Part shown: positions 39,501 through 48,386 of the stretch, piece after piece
How positions within the stretch are numbered: position 1 is the stretch's first letter
Layout: each line of letters begins with the position of its first letter
Position numbers and translations under genes: made by a program
From: an uncultured Muribaculaceae bacterium
GTDB taxonomy: Bacteria > Bacteroidota > Bacteroidia > Bacteroidales > Muribaculaceae
Length of the DNA: 64,000 nt
Reading direction: 5' to 3'
NCBI GenBank assembly: GCA_910584125.1
Contig: CAJTXU010000006.1
Coordinates: 1-64,000 of the forward strand
Notes under the pieces: model-generated
Databases searched by the model: none
What the model was told of the DNA's origin: nothing
The model's input: only the letters and a program-made list of their open reading frames with translations

Positions 39501-40400
39501 TTATTCTTCGGTTTCTGTTCCCTCCCCCTCGTCGGCGTTGTCTTCGTCGCGGGGAATCACGGGCTTGCGCGTCACCTGGAGCACGCCGGTGTTGTCGCTT
39601 ACAATAGCCACCACCTCAAGATTGCGGAGTTCCCAACGCTCCTTATCGTTCCAGCGTGTCTGGATCTCGCCTTCAACCACGGTCTCGATGCCGTCGGCCA
39701 GCGTCGTCGCCGTGCCTTTGAGTCCGGGGAACATCTGGGCGCGGAACACGTTGTTGTGCACATACTCGGGAATTTTCCCGTTGAGCGAGCGCTGTTCGGC
39801 CACGATTCCGCTCTCGACGATCCAATACTGCACGTTTACGTTGCGGGTCGTGCCGCTGATGATTTTCGACGATACCTTGATGGCGCCGTGCCACTCGGAG
39901 TCGGTGTCGGTCTCGTCGGGGGCATATGCGGTCTGCAGGTCGATTGTCACGTCCACCTGCTGCTGCAGGTCGTTGCGCACGGCGGTGCTCCAGAGGTCCA
40001 TGGTGATGGGCGAACCCATGTCGACCACGCCCATCGGGAAGCTCGTGATGCCGTAAGCCTCCATGATTGCGTTGCCCTCGTCGGTCATCAGATATACGCG
40101 TCCTCGTTCGAAGTTGGTCGACGAAACGGGGCGTCCGAAAGAGCCGCAGTGGATGCTGACTGCGATCACCTTGTCGCGACCGTATTGCTCCTCGAGCTGT
40201 TCGATCACCTCATGTGCCTCGGGGCAGTTGACGCAATTCTGGCCTGTGAAGTCCTCGAGCAGAACGGCTCGTTCGGCCGCTATCGGCTCTCCTTCGATGT
40301 ATCTGTCGTCGGGCTTGACGTCGTCACATGCCGTGAGACACAGCATCCCGGCCGCCATTGAGGCGTAGAGAAAACTTTTGATATATGCTGAATTCATCAT
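39501..40400 (-). CDS. Omp28-like outer-membrane lipoprotein
   Basis: 299 residues from the tandem ATGs at 40400/40397. The lipoprotein signal ends CLTACDD (lipobox Cys C25). Next is a thioredoxin-like segment, VLLEDFTGQNCVNCPEAHEV, with a CxxC pair at C56/C59, as in the Omp28-related family of Bacteroidales. The mature part continues as a thioredoxin-like fold and then a beta domain, with an acidic tail. It probably faces the periplasm or the surface; redox activity is inferred from CxxC and from the TlpA neighbour. It starts 8 bp after the DUF6029 stop. Confidence 0.8.
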   Translation of the reverse strand: MMNSAYIKSFLYASMAAGMLCLTACDDVKPDDRYIEGEPIAAERAVLLEDFTGQNCVNCPEAHEVIEQLEEQYGRDKVIAVSIHCGSFGRPVSSTNFERGRVYLMTDEGNAIMEAYGITSFPMGVVDMGSPITMDLWSTAVRNDLQQQVDVTIDLQTAYAPDETDTDSEWHGAIKVSSKIISGTTRNVNVQYWIVESGIVAEQRSLNGKIPEYVHNNVFRAQMFPGLKGTATTLADGIETVVEGEIQTRWNDKERWELRNLEVVAIVSDNTGVLQVTRKPVIPRDEDNADEGEGTETEE

Positions 40401-40408
40401 ATGGTCGA

Positions 40409-42094
40409 TTAGAAATTGTACGTGTAGTTGACGCGGAAGCCATGCATCGACGGCACGGGGCGGCAGAGGCCGCCCGAGCAGTCGAATCCGGCGCGTGTGC
40501 GTCCGTAGCTGAGCATCAGGCGGTTGTTGCGGTAGTTGCCCGTGACGCCGAACATATAGTAGTGCGTGCCCTTGCCGCCGCAGTTCCACATGTCGCTGGC
40601 CGACACCATCAGATAGGGGCTCCACGAGAACTCGAGCATTCCGTATGCCCAGTCCTTCTGGTCCTGCTTGGTGAAGAGATACTGCAGCTCGCCGCGCAGC
40701 GTGTACTTGCGGTTGAATTTATACTTGGCGTCGACCACGAGGATGTTGGTGCGGATGTATTTCTCGTCGGTCTCGACGGTGCGCAACACGTTGTTGTTGA
40801 ACATCTGGTTCATATACATGAACGTCATGGTGAGGGGGGCGGAGAAACGCTTCTCGACCTGGACGTTGATGTCATAGTAGTTGCATGTTCCGGTCTTGAA
40901 GAAGGGGAACGCCGAGGCGCTGTCGACAGGGCGTGCTCCGTCGGTGCCCATCAGCGAGCCGTTGAGTCCTTCGGGCGCGTTCTGGTGCACGAGGCTCGCC
41001 ACATAGCTGGCGTATACCGAGAGCTTTGTGCCGTAGCGTCCGCCGAGCGGAGTGTGACGGTCGAATAGATAGCTGAACTGGCCCTGATATGCCCATTCGC
41101 CCGGAGCGCTCTGGGTCGCGTAGGGGTAGAAGGCGGGCAGCGAGTAGGTGTGGGTGTAGGTGAAGGCCGGCATGTTGTTGATGAACGCCGAGATTCCGTC
41201 GACGCTGCGCTGCGAGCGGAACGACATGTTGTAGCTGCGCTTTGCCTGGAGCATGGCGCTGAAACCCTTGCGCGAGAATGTGGCGCTGAGCATGTAGGCC
41301 GTGCCGGTGCCGTAGGTGTAGTTGTTGTCGAAGCTGGGGTCCTGGCCCTTCCATGCGAACTCGCCGAGCACACTCCACGGTCCCTTGGAGAATGTGGTGC
41401 GGACATCGAAGGCGTTGACGCATTCCGGAAGGTTGAGACGATAGTTCGTGCCCGGCACGAAGACATCCTCGTCGCGCTCATGCTTGAGCACCCAGGATGC
41501 TCCGAGCATCCAGTTGGAGCCATGTTCGGCCATCCAGGGGATGTAGTCCTGAAAATAGACCTCGGCGTTGGCTCCATATATCTGTGAATGCTTGCTCCAG
41601 TCCCAGTAGCGGCGCTGCACGCCGCCGAGGGCGGTGAGCTTCAGGCCCTTGACGGCCGTGACATTGAGGCGGCCGCCGCGTATGGCGTTGTCGATGCCGA
41701 GCGGACGCTCCTCGTAGGTGCGGAGGATGAAGCCGCTGCCGAACTGCTCGTAGAAGTCGCCTCCGGTGAGCTCGAAGCCTTTGTATTTCCCTTTCACATA
41801 GAAGTTTGAGAGGCCCCAGCCCGCGAAATCCTTTTCATATCCGGGCAACGGCCATTTCATGAACTCGGCGCGGAGTCCGGCGTCGACAAAGCGGCTCGCC
41901 AGATTGACGTCGGCGTATGTGTTGAATAGAATCTTATGGTCGTATTCGCCGGTCTCGATCTCATTGTCGACTTCGGGGAATACGATGTCGGCCTGCACCG
42001 AGCCGTGGACGGCCACGGGATAGCCGGCATGGGCCGAGGCGGCTCCGAGAGCGAGACCGGCCACTGCCATCAGGGCTGGTTTGTTAAGTTTCAT
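40409..42094 (-). CDS. DUF6029-type outer-membrane beta-barrel
   Basis: 561 residues with a signal peptide (MKLNKPALMAVAGLALGAASAHA). Many alternating aromatic beta-strands follow, ending in YTYNF with the C-terminal aromatic typical of outer-membrane barrels. It resembles DUF6029 proteins of Bacteroidales (GGDFYEQFGSGFILRTYEERP, then GIDNAIRGGR). Transport or other function is unknown. It lies between the TlpA-like gene (63 bp upstream) and the Omp28-like gene (8 bp downstream). Confidence 0.78.
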   Translation of the reverse strand: MKLNKPALMAVAGLALGAASAHAGYPVAVHGSVQADIVFPEVDNEIETGEYDHKILFNTYADVNLASRFVDAGLRAEFMKWPLPGYEKDFAGWGLSNFYVKGKYKGFELTGGDFYEQFGSGFILRTYEERPLGIDNAIRGGRLNVTAVKGLKLTALGGVQRRYWDWSKHSQIYGANAEVYFQDYIPWMAEHGSNWMLGASWVLKHERDEDVFVPGTNYRLNLPECVNAFDVRTTFSKGPWSVLGEFAWKGQDPSFDNNYTYGTGTAYMLSATFSRKGFSAMLQAKRSYNMSFRSQRSVDGISAFINNMPAFTYTHTYSLPAFYPYATQSAPGEWAYQGQFSYLFDRHTPLGGRYGTKLSVYASYVASLVHQNAPEGLNGSLMGTDGARPVDSASAFPFFKTGTCNYYDINVQVEKRFSAPLTMTFMYMNQMFNNNVLRTVETDEKYIRTNILVVDAKYKFNRKYTLRGELQYLFTKQDQKDWAYGMLEFSWSPYLMVSASDMWNCGGKGTHYYMFGVTGNYRNNRLMLSYGRTRAGFDCSGGLCRPVPSMHGFRVNYTYNF

Positions 42095-42157
42095 GTGAAA
42101 AATCTCTGTTCAGTCAGGTTAGAGGGCGTATGTCTTTATGGGTGAGGGGCCGCGGGC

Positions 42158-42655
42158 TTATTTGGCCTGCAGCTGACGCACGAGCTCGATCAGATGGTCT
42201 TCGGAGCCTTCGGTGTAGCCCGAATGAGACTCGACGATCTTGCCGTTGCCGTCCACGACCACTACGTGGGGAGGATTCTGGCAGCCGAGCGAGCGGGCGA
42301 AGTCGCCGCTCTGGTCGAGCAGGATCTCGTATTCCCAGCCGCGCGCGTCGGCCAGAGGCTTCACCTTGGTCGAGTTCTGCGCCTCGTCGATCGAGATGGC
42401 GTAGACCTTCACGCCGGTCTCGTCGACCCAGTCGGGATAGACGTCGTGGATCGCGCTGAGCTCGCGGATGCAGGGCTTGCACCAGGTGGCCCAGAAGCTT
42501 ATGATGAAAGGCTTGCCGTCGTTGCTCAGGGTCGCCGAGTCAACGGGTTTGCCTGAAATGTCCTTCAGCTGTACGGAGGGGAGCTGCGCGTTAGCGGTGA
42601 TGGATATACAGATTGCGGCGACAGCCAGCATCAACAGTTGTCTGATGGATCTCAT
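42158..42655 (-). CDS. TlpA/ResA-like periplasmic thioredoxin
   Basis: 165 residues: a signal peptide (to about residue 23, ANAQ) and one thioredoxin domain with WATWCKPC (C59, C62) and the cis-Pro region NPPHVVVVDGNGKI. It is of the AhpC/TSA-TlpA type. It should reduce or exchange disulfides in envelope proteins. It is the first gene of the four-gene envelope run and has a good promoter at 42724-42756. Confidence 0.9.
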   Translation of the reverse strand: MRSIRQLLMLAVAAICISITANAQLPSVQLKDISGKPVDSATLSNDGKPFIISFWATWCKPCIRELSAIHDVYPDWVDETGVKVYAISIDEAQNSTKVKPLADARGWEYEILLDQSGDFARSLGCQNPPHVVVVDGNGKIVESHSGYTEGSEDHLIELVRQLQAK

Positions 42656-42723
42656 ATTCGTCGATTTTTTTGATTTTTAATTTATTGTCAGGTTTGCTCT
42701 GAAAGCGCGTGCACTTTCAGGGT

Positions 42724-42756
42724 GTAAAAATAGCAGTAAAAATCGGAACTGCCAAA
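42724..42756 (-). promoter_or_regulatory. Promoter of the TlpA operon
   Basis: On the minus strand TTTG (42756-42753), a 20-bp spacer and TATTTTTAC (42732-42724). The leader would be about 60 bases. The -7 box ends in A rather than G, so the match is good but not perfect. Confidence 0.6.
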
Positions 42757-42843
42757 TAAAATTTAAAATTTGTGCAACTTTTATGCAGAAAATCACCATT
42801 TATGCTGAAAAACGGAGCCTCGTCGGGCGACCGTCGTCGCGGA

Positions 42844-44844
42844 TCATCGGGTCTTGATTATACCGTTGCGGTAGGCATAGAGGAGTTCGCGGAGCTCGTC
42901 GATCTGTGCCTGGAGCTCGTGGCCCTTGTCGGTGTCGCGGACGCGGACGCGGTTCTGGCTGAGTTCGACGAGCTGAGTGGTCGAGACGATGTCGGTGCCG
43001 AGACGGATGGCCTCCTCGGTGCTGCTGAACGGTTCGTGCTGCACGAGCACGAAACCGCGCGAGTGGTAGACGAGCGTATAGCCCGCGATGCCGGTGGTGT
43101 TGTGGTAGGCCTTTGCGAAACCGCCGTCGATCACCATCAGTTTTCCGTTTGCCTTCACGGGTTTCTCCCCCTTGCCGACCTTGACCGGCACGTGGCCGTT
43201 GATGATGTGGCGGTGCTCGCCGGTGACCCCGAAGGCGTCGAGGATAGCGTCGGCGATGTCCTCGCGCTCGCGCAGCGCGTAGTAGTGGCCCTTCGGCTCT
43301 TCGTGGGTTTTCTTGTCGGCTATGAAATATCTTTCGAAGGTCGTCATCGCCGCCTTGTCGAAGAGGGGGGAGTCGGGTCCGCACCACAGATACCAGTGGT
43401 AGTCGATGGCGTAGTCGCGGATTTCGGCCGGGGAGTCATTGTTGAACGCCGCGCGCATCAGCATGCCGATGGCATGCAGCAGTTCCTTGCCCTTGAACTT
43501 GCGGCCCATGACGCTGACTTCCTTGAGCGAGCCGTCGGCGTTGAGGGGAACGGAGGCGTGGAACATCAGGTTTGAGTTCGTGATGTTGTACATGCATCCG
43601 TGGTTGAGCAGGATGTTGAGGTCGCGGCGCAGGCGGTCGCTGACCATGAACGACCGGTGCAGCTTGTCGACGAGTTCGCGCTCCTCCTCGGTGAGGCGGT
43701 ATGGGTCGGCGGGGTCGATGGTGGGGAAATGCGAGTCGAGCATCGGGTATTCCACACCTCCGACTGTCACCGTTGTGAAATCGGGCGACATGGCCGAGTA
43801 GAGTTTGCGTTTCTCCATATGCCACTCTGGATGGCGGTCGATCATCTCGCCCTCGAGCTTGAACTGTATTATAGCGATGGCCTTGTGCATCTTAGATAGG
43901 AGCGTGCGGCTCTTCTCGGTGCCGGAATCGCATCCTGCGTCGATTTTGGGACGGAACACCTCGCAGGGGTCGTCGCCGTAGGTCTCCATGGCGAACGTGG
44001 CGAGGGGCACGAGATTGATGCCGTAGCCCTCCTCGATGGTGTCCATATTGCCGTATCTCAGCGCGTTGCGCAGCACGTTGGCGATGCAGCAGTCATTGCC
44101 GGCGGCGGCTCCCATCCAGAGCACGTCGTGGTTGCCCCACTGGATGTCGAAACCCTTGTATTGCGACAGGGTCTCCATAATGATGTGCGCGCCCTGGCCG
44201 CGGTCGTATATGTCGCCCAGGATGTGGAGATGGTCGATGCTGAGGCGCTGGATGACGTTGCATATCGCGATGATGAAGTCGTCGGCCTGCCCGGTGGAGA
44301 TGATTGTCTCGACGATGCGGTTGTAATACATCTGCTTGCTCTCGCCGCTGGGGGCCTCGTGCAGGAGCTCCTCGATGATGTAGGCGTATTCCTTGGGCAG
44401 CGATTTGCGGACTTTCGAGCGTGTGTATTTCGACGACACGCTCTGCAGCACCTTCACGAGCCTGTGGAGCGTGATGTTATAGAAGTCGTCGAGCTCCGTC
44501 TCCTCGGCGTGGATGAGCTCGAGTTTCTGCTCGGGGTAATATATGAGCGAGCAGAACTGGGCGAGGTCGGACTCGCGCATCTCGTTGCCGTAGATCTCGC
44601 GCACCTTGCGCTTGACGGTTCCGGACGCGTTCTTGAGGATATGGCGGAAAGCCTCGTCCTCGCCGTGCAGGTCGGCCACGAAATGCTCGGTGCCCTTGGG
44701 CAGGTTGAGGATGGCCTCGAGGTTGATGATCTCCGAGCTCGCGGCGCTGATCGTGCCGAAAGTCTGCGACAGCAGTTCGAGAATCCGGCGGTCGGCCTCT
44801 ATCTGCCTGGGAGTATACTTCTGATTAGTGTTTTCACGTCCCAT
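42844..44844 (-). CDS. fbp: Fructose-1,6-bisphosphatase class III
   Basis: 666 residues from MGRENTNQKYTPRQ at 44844, near the family's usual 660-670. A start at 44871 adds only nine residues; the longer frame up to 45261 crosses the promoter and is rejected. The class III calcineurin-like phosphatase signature is visible in EIINLEAILNLPKGTEHF, VADLHGEDEAF, GDIYDRGQGAH and WGNHDVLWMGAA. It dephosphorylates fructose-1,6-bisphosphate in gluconeogenesis. It is monocistronic and diverges from the DAHP synthase gene. Confidence 0.94.
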   Translation of the reverse strand: MGRENTNQKYTPRQIEADRRILELLSQTFGTISAASSEIINLEAILNLPKGTEHFVADLHGEDEAFRHILKNASGTVKRKVREIYGNEMRESDLAQFCSLIYYPEQKLELIHAEETELDDFYNITLHRLVKVLQSVSSKYTRSKVRKSLPKEYAYIIEELLHEAPSGESKQMYYNRIVETIISTGQADDFIIAICNVIQRLSIDHLHILGDIYDRGQGAHIIMETLSQYKGFDIQWGNHDVLWMGAAAGNDCCIANVLRNALRYGNMDTIEEGYGINLVPLATFAMETYGDDPCEVFRPKIDAGCDSGTEKSRTLLSKMHKAIAIIQFKLEGEMIDRHPEWHMEKRKLYSAMSPDFTTVTVGGVEYPMLDSHFPTIDPADPYRLTEEERELVDKLHRSFMVSDRLRRDLNILLNHGCMYNITNSNLMFHASVPLNADGSLKEVSVMGRKFKGKELLHAIGMLMRAAFNNDSPAEIRDYAIDYHWYLWCGPDSPLFDKAAMTTFERYFIADKKTHEEPKGHYYALREREDIADAILDAFGVTGEHRHIINGHVPVKVGKGEKPVKANGKLMVIDGGFAKAYHNTTGIAGYTLVYHSRGFVLVQHEPFSSTEEAIRLGTDIVSTTQLVELSQNRVRVRDTDKGHELQAQIDELRELLYAYRNGIIKTR

Positions 44845-44884
44845 ATCAGTCAATTTTAAGGTTATGGGCATATGGTTGCCGGAG

Positions 44885-44916
44885 CAAATATATAAAACAT
44901 AATCGGAATGAACAAA
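44885..44916 (-). promoter_or_regulatory. fbp promoter with -33 and -7 boxes
   Basis: On the minus strand TTTG (44916-44913), a 20-bp spacer and TATATTTG (44892-44885), a near-ideal Bacteroidota promoter. The start site should fall near 44880, which rules out the long upstream reading frame. Confidence 0.8.
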
Positions 44917-44957
44917 TTTTATCGCGGCGATTGCTCGCATAAGCCGGGAAAAATAGT

Positions 44958-44965
44958 TATATTTG
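44958..44965 (+). promoter_or_regulatory. -7 element of the DAHP synthase operon
   Basis: TATATTTG ends 7 bp before the ATG at 44973, so the transcript would be leaderless or have a leader of a few bases. It is divergent from the fbp promoter 40 bp away. Confidence 0.65.
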
Positions 44966-44972
44966 CAGAGAA

Positions 44973-46094
44973 ATGGATAAGACAGATGTGAAGATCGACG
45001 CCCTGAAGCCTCTGTTCGGAGGTGTGCGGGAGGGCTGCGGACCGCTGGTGATGGCGGGTCCGTGCAGTGCGGAGAGTCGCGAACAGACACTTCGCACGGC
45101 CCGCGAACTGTCGGAAACGGGCATCCGTGTGTTCCGCGCCGGGGTCTGGAAACCGCGTACCAAGCCGGGCTCGTTCGAGGGCATAGGCGTGCGGGCCCTC
45201 GCATGGCTTGCGGAAGTGCGCGACAAGACGGGTATGCTGCCCGTGACGGAGATAGCGACACCGGTCCATCTGCGGCAGGCTCTGCGGACCGGCGTCACCG
45301 ATTTCTGGATCGGGGCGCGCACAACGGCCAATCCGTTCGCCGTCCAGGAGATGGCCGACGCACTCGCGTCGCTCACGCCCGAGCAGCGGGACCGGATCAC
45401 GGTCCTTGTCAAGAATCCGGTAAATCCCGATCTTGAGCTCTGGATCGGCGCGCTGCAGCGTCTGTATGCTTCGGGCGTGAGGCGTCTCGGGGCTATCCAC
45501 CGGGGCTTCAGCGCGTATGGTGAGACTTTCTACCGCAACCGTCCCGAGTGGAGCATTCCGATTGAACTGAGGCGTAGGGTGCCGGGGCTTCCGGTGATAT
45601 GCGACCCGAGCCATATCGGCGGCCGACGCGACCTGATCCTGCCGCTGTCGCAGCAGGCCCTCGACATGGATTTCGACGGCCTTATCATCGAAAGCCACTG
45701 TGACCCCGACAGCGCGCTGAGCGACAGCGCGCAGCAGGTGACGCCCGCGCAGCTCGCCGGGATACTGTCGCGGCTTTCGCCGCGCCGCTGCTGCGATGCG
45801 CGCGGAAGTCTCGACATATATCGCGAGGAGATAGACCGCATCGACGACGAGATCGTGTCGCTGTTGGCGCGCCGCATGGATGTGGCCGACAGGATCGGGC
45901 GTCTCAAGCAGCGGGAGGGGATGCCGGTGGTGCAGCCCTCGCGCTACAACGCCCTGATGGCCCGCCGGGCCGAGGAGGGGAGGCGTCTGGGATTGTCGCC
46001 CGATTTCCTGCGCAAGGTGTTCGGAGCAATACACGAGGAGTCGGTCCGCGTGCAGGTGAGCCTTGACGGCGATATCGGCGGCAAAGACAATTAA
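44973..46094 (+). CDS. Bifunctional DAHP synthase/chorismate mutase
   Basis: 373 residues. Residues about 1-265 are a type I-beta (KDPG aldolase-like) DAHP synthase: VMAGPCSAESREQ, FRAGVWKPRTKPGSFEG, VLVKNPVNPD, GAIHRGFS and CDPSHIGGRRDLI. Residues about 278-365 are an AroQ-type helical chorismate mutase (IYREEIDRIDDEIVSLLARR, then RIGRLKQ). It joins the first shikimate step to the first committed Phe/Tyr step; the mutase part is typically the feedback sensor in such fusions. It starts the unit with the two FdtA-like genes (20 bp gap). Confidence 0.93.
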   Translation: MDKTDVKIDALKPLFGGVREGCGPLVMAGPCSAESREQTLRTARELSETGIRVFRAGVWKPRTKPGSFEGIGVRALAWLAEVRDKTGMLPVTEIATPVHLRQALRTGVTDFWIGARTTANPFAVQEMADALASLTPEQRDRITVLVKNPVNPDLELWIGALQRLYASGVRRLGAIHRGFSAYGETFYRNRPEWSIPIELRRRVPGLPVICDPSHIGGRRDLILPLSQQALDMDFDGLIIESHCDPDSALSDSAQQVTPAQLAGILSRLSPRRCCDARGSLDIYREEIDRIDDEIVSLLARRMDVADRIGRLKQREGMPVVQPSRYNALMARRAEEGRRLGLSPDFLRKVFGAIHEESVRVQVSLDGDIGGKDN

Positions 46095-46114
46095 TTACAG
46101 TGAGCATGCGTTGA

Positions 46115-46528
46115 ATGAATATGTACGATAACAGACCGAGGATAATAGAGCTGCCGCAGCATTTCGACCCTCGCGGCAATCTCGCCGTCATAGAGGAGTG
46201 CCGTGAGATACCGTTCGCCATCGAGCGGTGCCACTGGATATACGACGTCCCGGGCGGCGGGGGACGCGAAGGGCACGCCTACCGACGCAACCGTGAGTTC
46301 ATACTGGCGCTTTCGGGCTCGTTCGACGTTCTGGTCGACGACGGGCTGGAGAAGCGGACGTTCACTCTCAACAGGTCGTATTTCGGCCTTTATCTGCCGG
46401 AACTGACGTGGCGCGAGCTCACCAACTTCTCGACCAACGCCGTGGTGCTCGTGATCAGCAGCGCCCCTTATGACGAGGACGACTACATCCTCGATTACGA
46501 AGAATACCTGAAACTCGTGAAATCATGA
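46115..46528 (+). CDS. FdtA/WxcM-like cupin (sugar 3,4-ketoisomerase family), paralogue 1
   Basis: 137 residues of one cupin domain. The FdtA/QdtA family (dTDP-4-keto-6-deoxyglucose 3,4-ketoisomerase) signature DPRGNLAVIE, WIYDVPGG and GHAYR is visible. The catalytic His pair normally reads HxH; here it is H54 followed by Y56, so isomerase activity is doubtful. An in-frame ATG two codons in is an alternative start. Its stop overlaps the next start by 4 bp. No dTDP-sugar genes are nearby. Confidence 0.8.
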   Translation: MNMYDNRPRIIELPQHFDPRGNLAVIEECREIPFAIERCHWIYDVPGGGGREGHAYRRNREFILALSGSFDVLVDDGLEKRTFTLNRSYFGLYLPELTWRELTNFSTNAVVLVISSAPYDEDDYILDYEEYLKLVKS

Positions 46529-46941
46529 AGAAGAGTGTATACGACTGCTCGCTTGTGGAACTTCCGCGGCATCCGAGCGACCGCCTCGGCAACCTGTCGG
46601 TGCTGCAGACCGGCGTCACCGTTCCCTTTGACGTGAAGCGCGTGTTCTTCATATATGACGTGCCTGGCGGCGAGAGCCGCGGCGGGCATGCCCACAGGGC
46701 CATAAGCGAGTTCATCGTTGCCGCCTCGGGGAGTTTCTCGGTAACGCTCGACGACGGCACGAACCGGCGCACCGTGATGTTGAACCGTCCGTATCTCGGT
46801 CTGCTGGTCGAGCCGGGAGTCTGGCTGACGCTCGACGACTTCTCGTCGGGGGCGGTGGCCCTTGTGTTCACTTCCGATTACTTCACCCATTCCGACCATA
46901 TCAAGGACTATTCGGAGTTCCTCCGCCTGCGCGGCGAATGA
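46525..46941 (+). CDS. FdtA/WxcM-like cupin, paralogue 2
   Basis: 138 residues, clearly homologous to the preceding protein (FIYDVPGGESRGGHAHRA, then LNRPYLGLLVEPGVW). It keeps the full HxH pair (H55, H57). The arginine-glycine loop DRLGNLSVL corresponds to DPRGNLAVI in the first copy. The two overlap by 4 bp, so they are translated together and may form a heteromer; that is inference. It is convergent with the DcaP-like gene, with only 6 bp between stops and no room for an intrinsic terminator. Confidence 0.82.
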   Translation: MKKSVYDCSLVELPRHPSDRLGNLSVLQTGVTVPFDVKRVFFIYDVPGGESRGGHAHRAISEFIVAASGSFSVTLDDGTNRRTVMLNRPYLGLLVEPGVWLTLDDFSSGAVALVFTSDYFTHSDHIKDYSEFLRLRGE

Positions 46942-46947
46942 CGCGTT

Positions 46948-48249
46948 TCAGAAGCTGAACTGCGCGACTATTCCTGCCCGGCGCGCCCAGGCGTGCCGGC
47001 CGTCCATGTTGCCTCGGCGTCCTATGTTGAGTTCGGCGGCGCATGATATGCGGGGCGTCAGATACCAGAAATAGTTTACGGCTATATACGTCCCCGTCTT
47101 GTATTCGTCGGGTTCGCCGCCGCCTTCTGGCAGGTATCTTGTGGCTCCGTAGGTCGCGGAGAAAAACATCGACGGGTTGAGGTTGAACTGCACGGCGGCG
47201 TATCCGCCGATTGTGTACGGCGCGTACAAGACTCCCGGGGCGTCGGGTTTAGCCACGAGGTCGTATTTGCCCATGAGCCAGTCGCCTCCCATGCTCGCGT
47301 ATCCCCGGCCGCCGTTGAACATGCCGTAGAGCGTGAATCTTTCGTCGGGTTGCCAGCGTCCCGACAGATGCAGTCCCCACCCTGCGACTGTATGGTTGCG
47401 CTCTTGCACGAGGTCGCGGTATGGGTGGAATCTCAGAACTCCGGCCAGCCGTACATGCCCGGCCGATCCCCATGAATACTGCCCGAAAGCGGCTATGTCG
47501 GGGATATACTGGCTCATTCTTTCGGTCTCGCCTTCGATTGCGTCCACGCTGTTGGAAGGGTCTTCGACCGACGCGGCCACCGACCATCTTCCGCTCCTGA
47601 ACTCATGCAGCCAGCGCACGAGCACGGTCGTGGCGCTCATCTTGGCGTTGGGACCCGCCGCGTCCACTGCCGGAGGCAGCGCGTTGGGGTCGCTGAATGT
47701 CGAGTTCGTGTATCCGATGGTGAAGTCGTTGATCTGTCCGTATGCCTTCTTGAGGTGAAAGTCCCGGGCTTCGTATCCGTTGAAGTTCGCCTCGATGTAG
47801 AGCTGATATTGTCCGAGCCGCTTGTTGCGGCCGATCACGCGGAAGAAGAGCGCGGTGCCCGCCGGGGTCGTGCCGAGATGCCTTCGTTCGGCGGGATCCT
47901 TATGCATCGGGATAAGGTAAGGGGCGAACGCCGGACTCGGCAGCACGCCTCCCCAGTCGTAATACGCGCGCATCCTCACCACGCCGCCGACGCCCATCGC
48001 CAGGTTGTTGTCGCGGCTCAGAAACAGAAAGTAAGGTGCGAGCGGGTCCTGGAAGTGACGGAACTGGTCTTCGTAGAATCTGTATATCATCCGTGAGGCG
48101 GAATCCGGTTTTTCCTCGCCCTTGCCGAAGTAAATGATCTTGTGGTCGTCAAGAGTGGAATCCATGGCGATTTCGGTCATCGTCCGGGCCGAGCCCGCTG
48201 TGACGACAGCCGCGAGCATAAGGAGCAATATGGAAATTCTTTTCAACAT
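46948..48249 (-). CDS. DcaP-like outer-membrane beta-barrel
   Basis: 433 residues with a signal peptide (MLKRISILLLMLAAVVTAGSA), a short helical N-terminal part and a beta-barrel ending RAGIVAQFSF (C-terminal Phe). The N-terminal part DNNLAMGVGGVVRMRAYYDWGG and the GRNKRLGQYQLYIEANFNGY strand pair resemble DcaP-type trimeric porins. Substrate unknown. It stands alone. A weak -7-like TAACTTTT on the minus strand (48303-48296) may be its promoter. Confidence 0.7.
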   Translation of the reverse strand: MLKRISILLLMLAAVVTAGSARTMTEIAMDSTLDDHKIIYFGKGEEKPDSASRMIYRFYEDQFRHFQDPLAPYFLFLSRDNNLAMGVGGVVRMRAYYDWGGVLPSPAFAPYLIPMHKDPAERRHLGTTPAGTALFFRVIGRNKRLGQYQLYIEANFNGYEARDFHLKKAYGQINDFTIGYTNSTFSDPNALPPAVDAAGPNAKMSATTVLVRWLHEFRSGRWSVAASVEDPSNSVDAIEGETERMSQYIPDIAAFGQYSWGSAGHVRLAGVLRFHPYRDLVQERNHTVAGWGLHLSGRWQPDERFTLYGMFNGGRGYASMGGDWLMGKYDLVAKPDAPGVLYAPYTIGGYAAVQFNLNPSMFFSATYGATRYLPEGGGEPDEYKTGTYIAVNYFWYLTPRISCAAELNIGRRGNMDGRHAWARRAGIVAQFSF

Positions 48250-48332
48250 AACTGAATCGGAGGTCAGTTTATTCGGATAACAATTCCGCCGCCCTAAAAG
48301 TTATCGCCCCACAATCACAGACACGCATCGCT

Positions 48333-48364
48333 GTTGCCGATGTCGGGGATTTTTGCTATATTTG
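48333..48364 (+). promoter_or_regulatory. bioG-bioC promoter
   Basis: GTTG at 48333-48336, a 20-bp spacer and TATATTTG at 48357-48364, 22 bp before the ATG. I saw no palindromic BirA-like operator. Confidence 0.7.
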
Positions 48365-48386
48365 CGGTTGAATAACCGATCATAGC

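Noticed and set aside
44845..45261. N-terminal extension of the fbp reading frame, giving about 805 residues
   Set aside because: It crosses the ideal fbp promoter at 44885-44916 and overlaps the divergent DAHP synthase gene; the family length fits the start at 44844.
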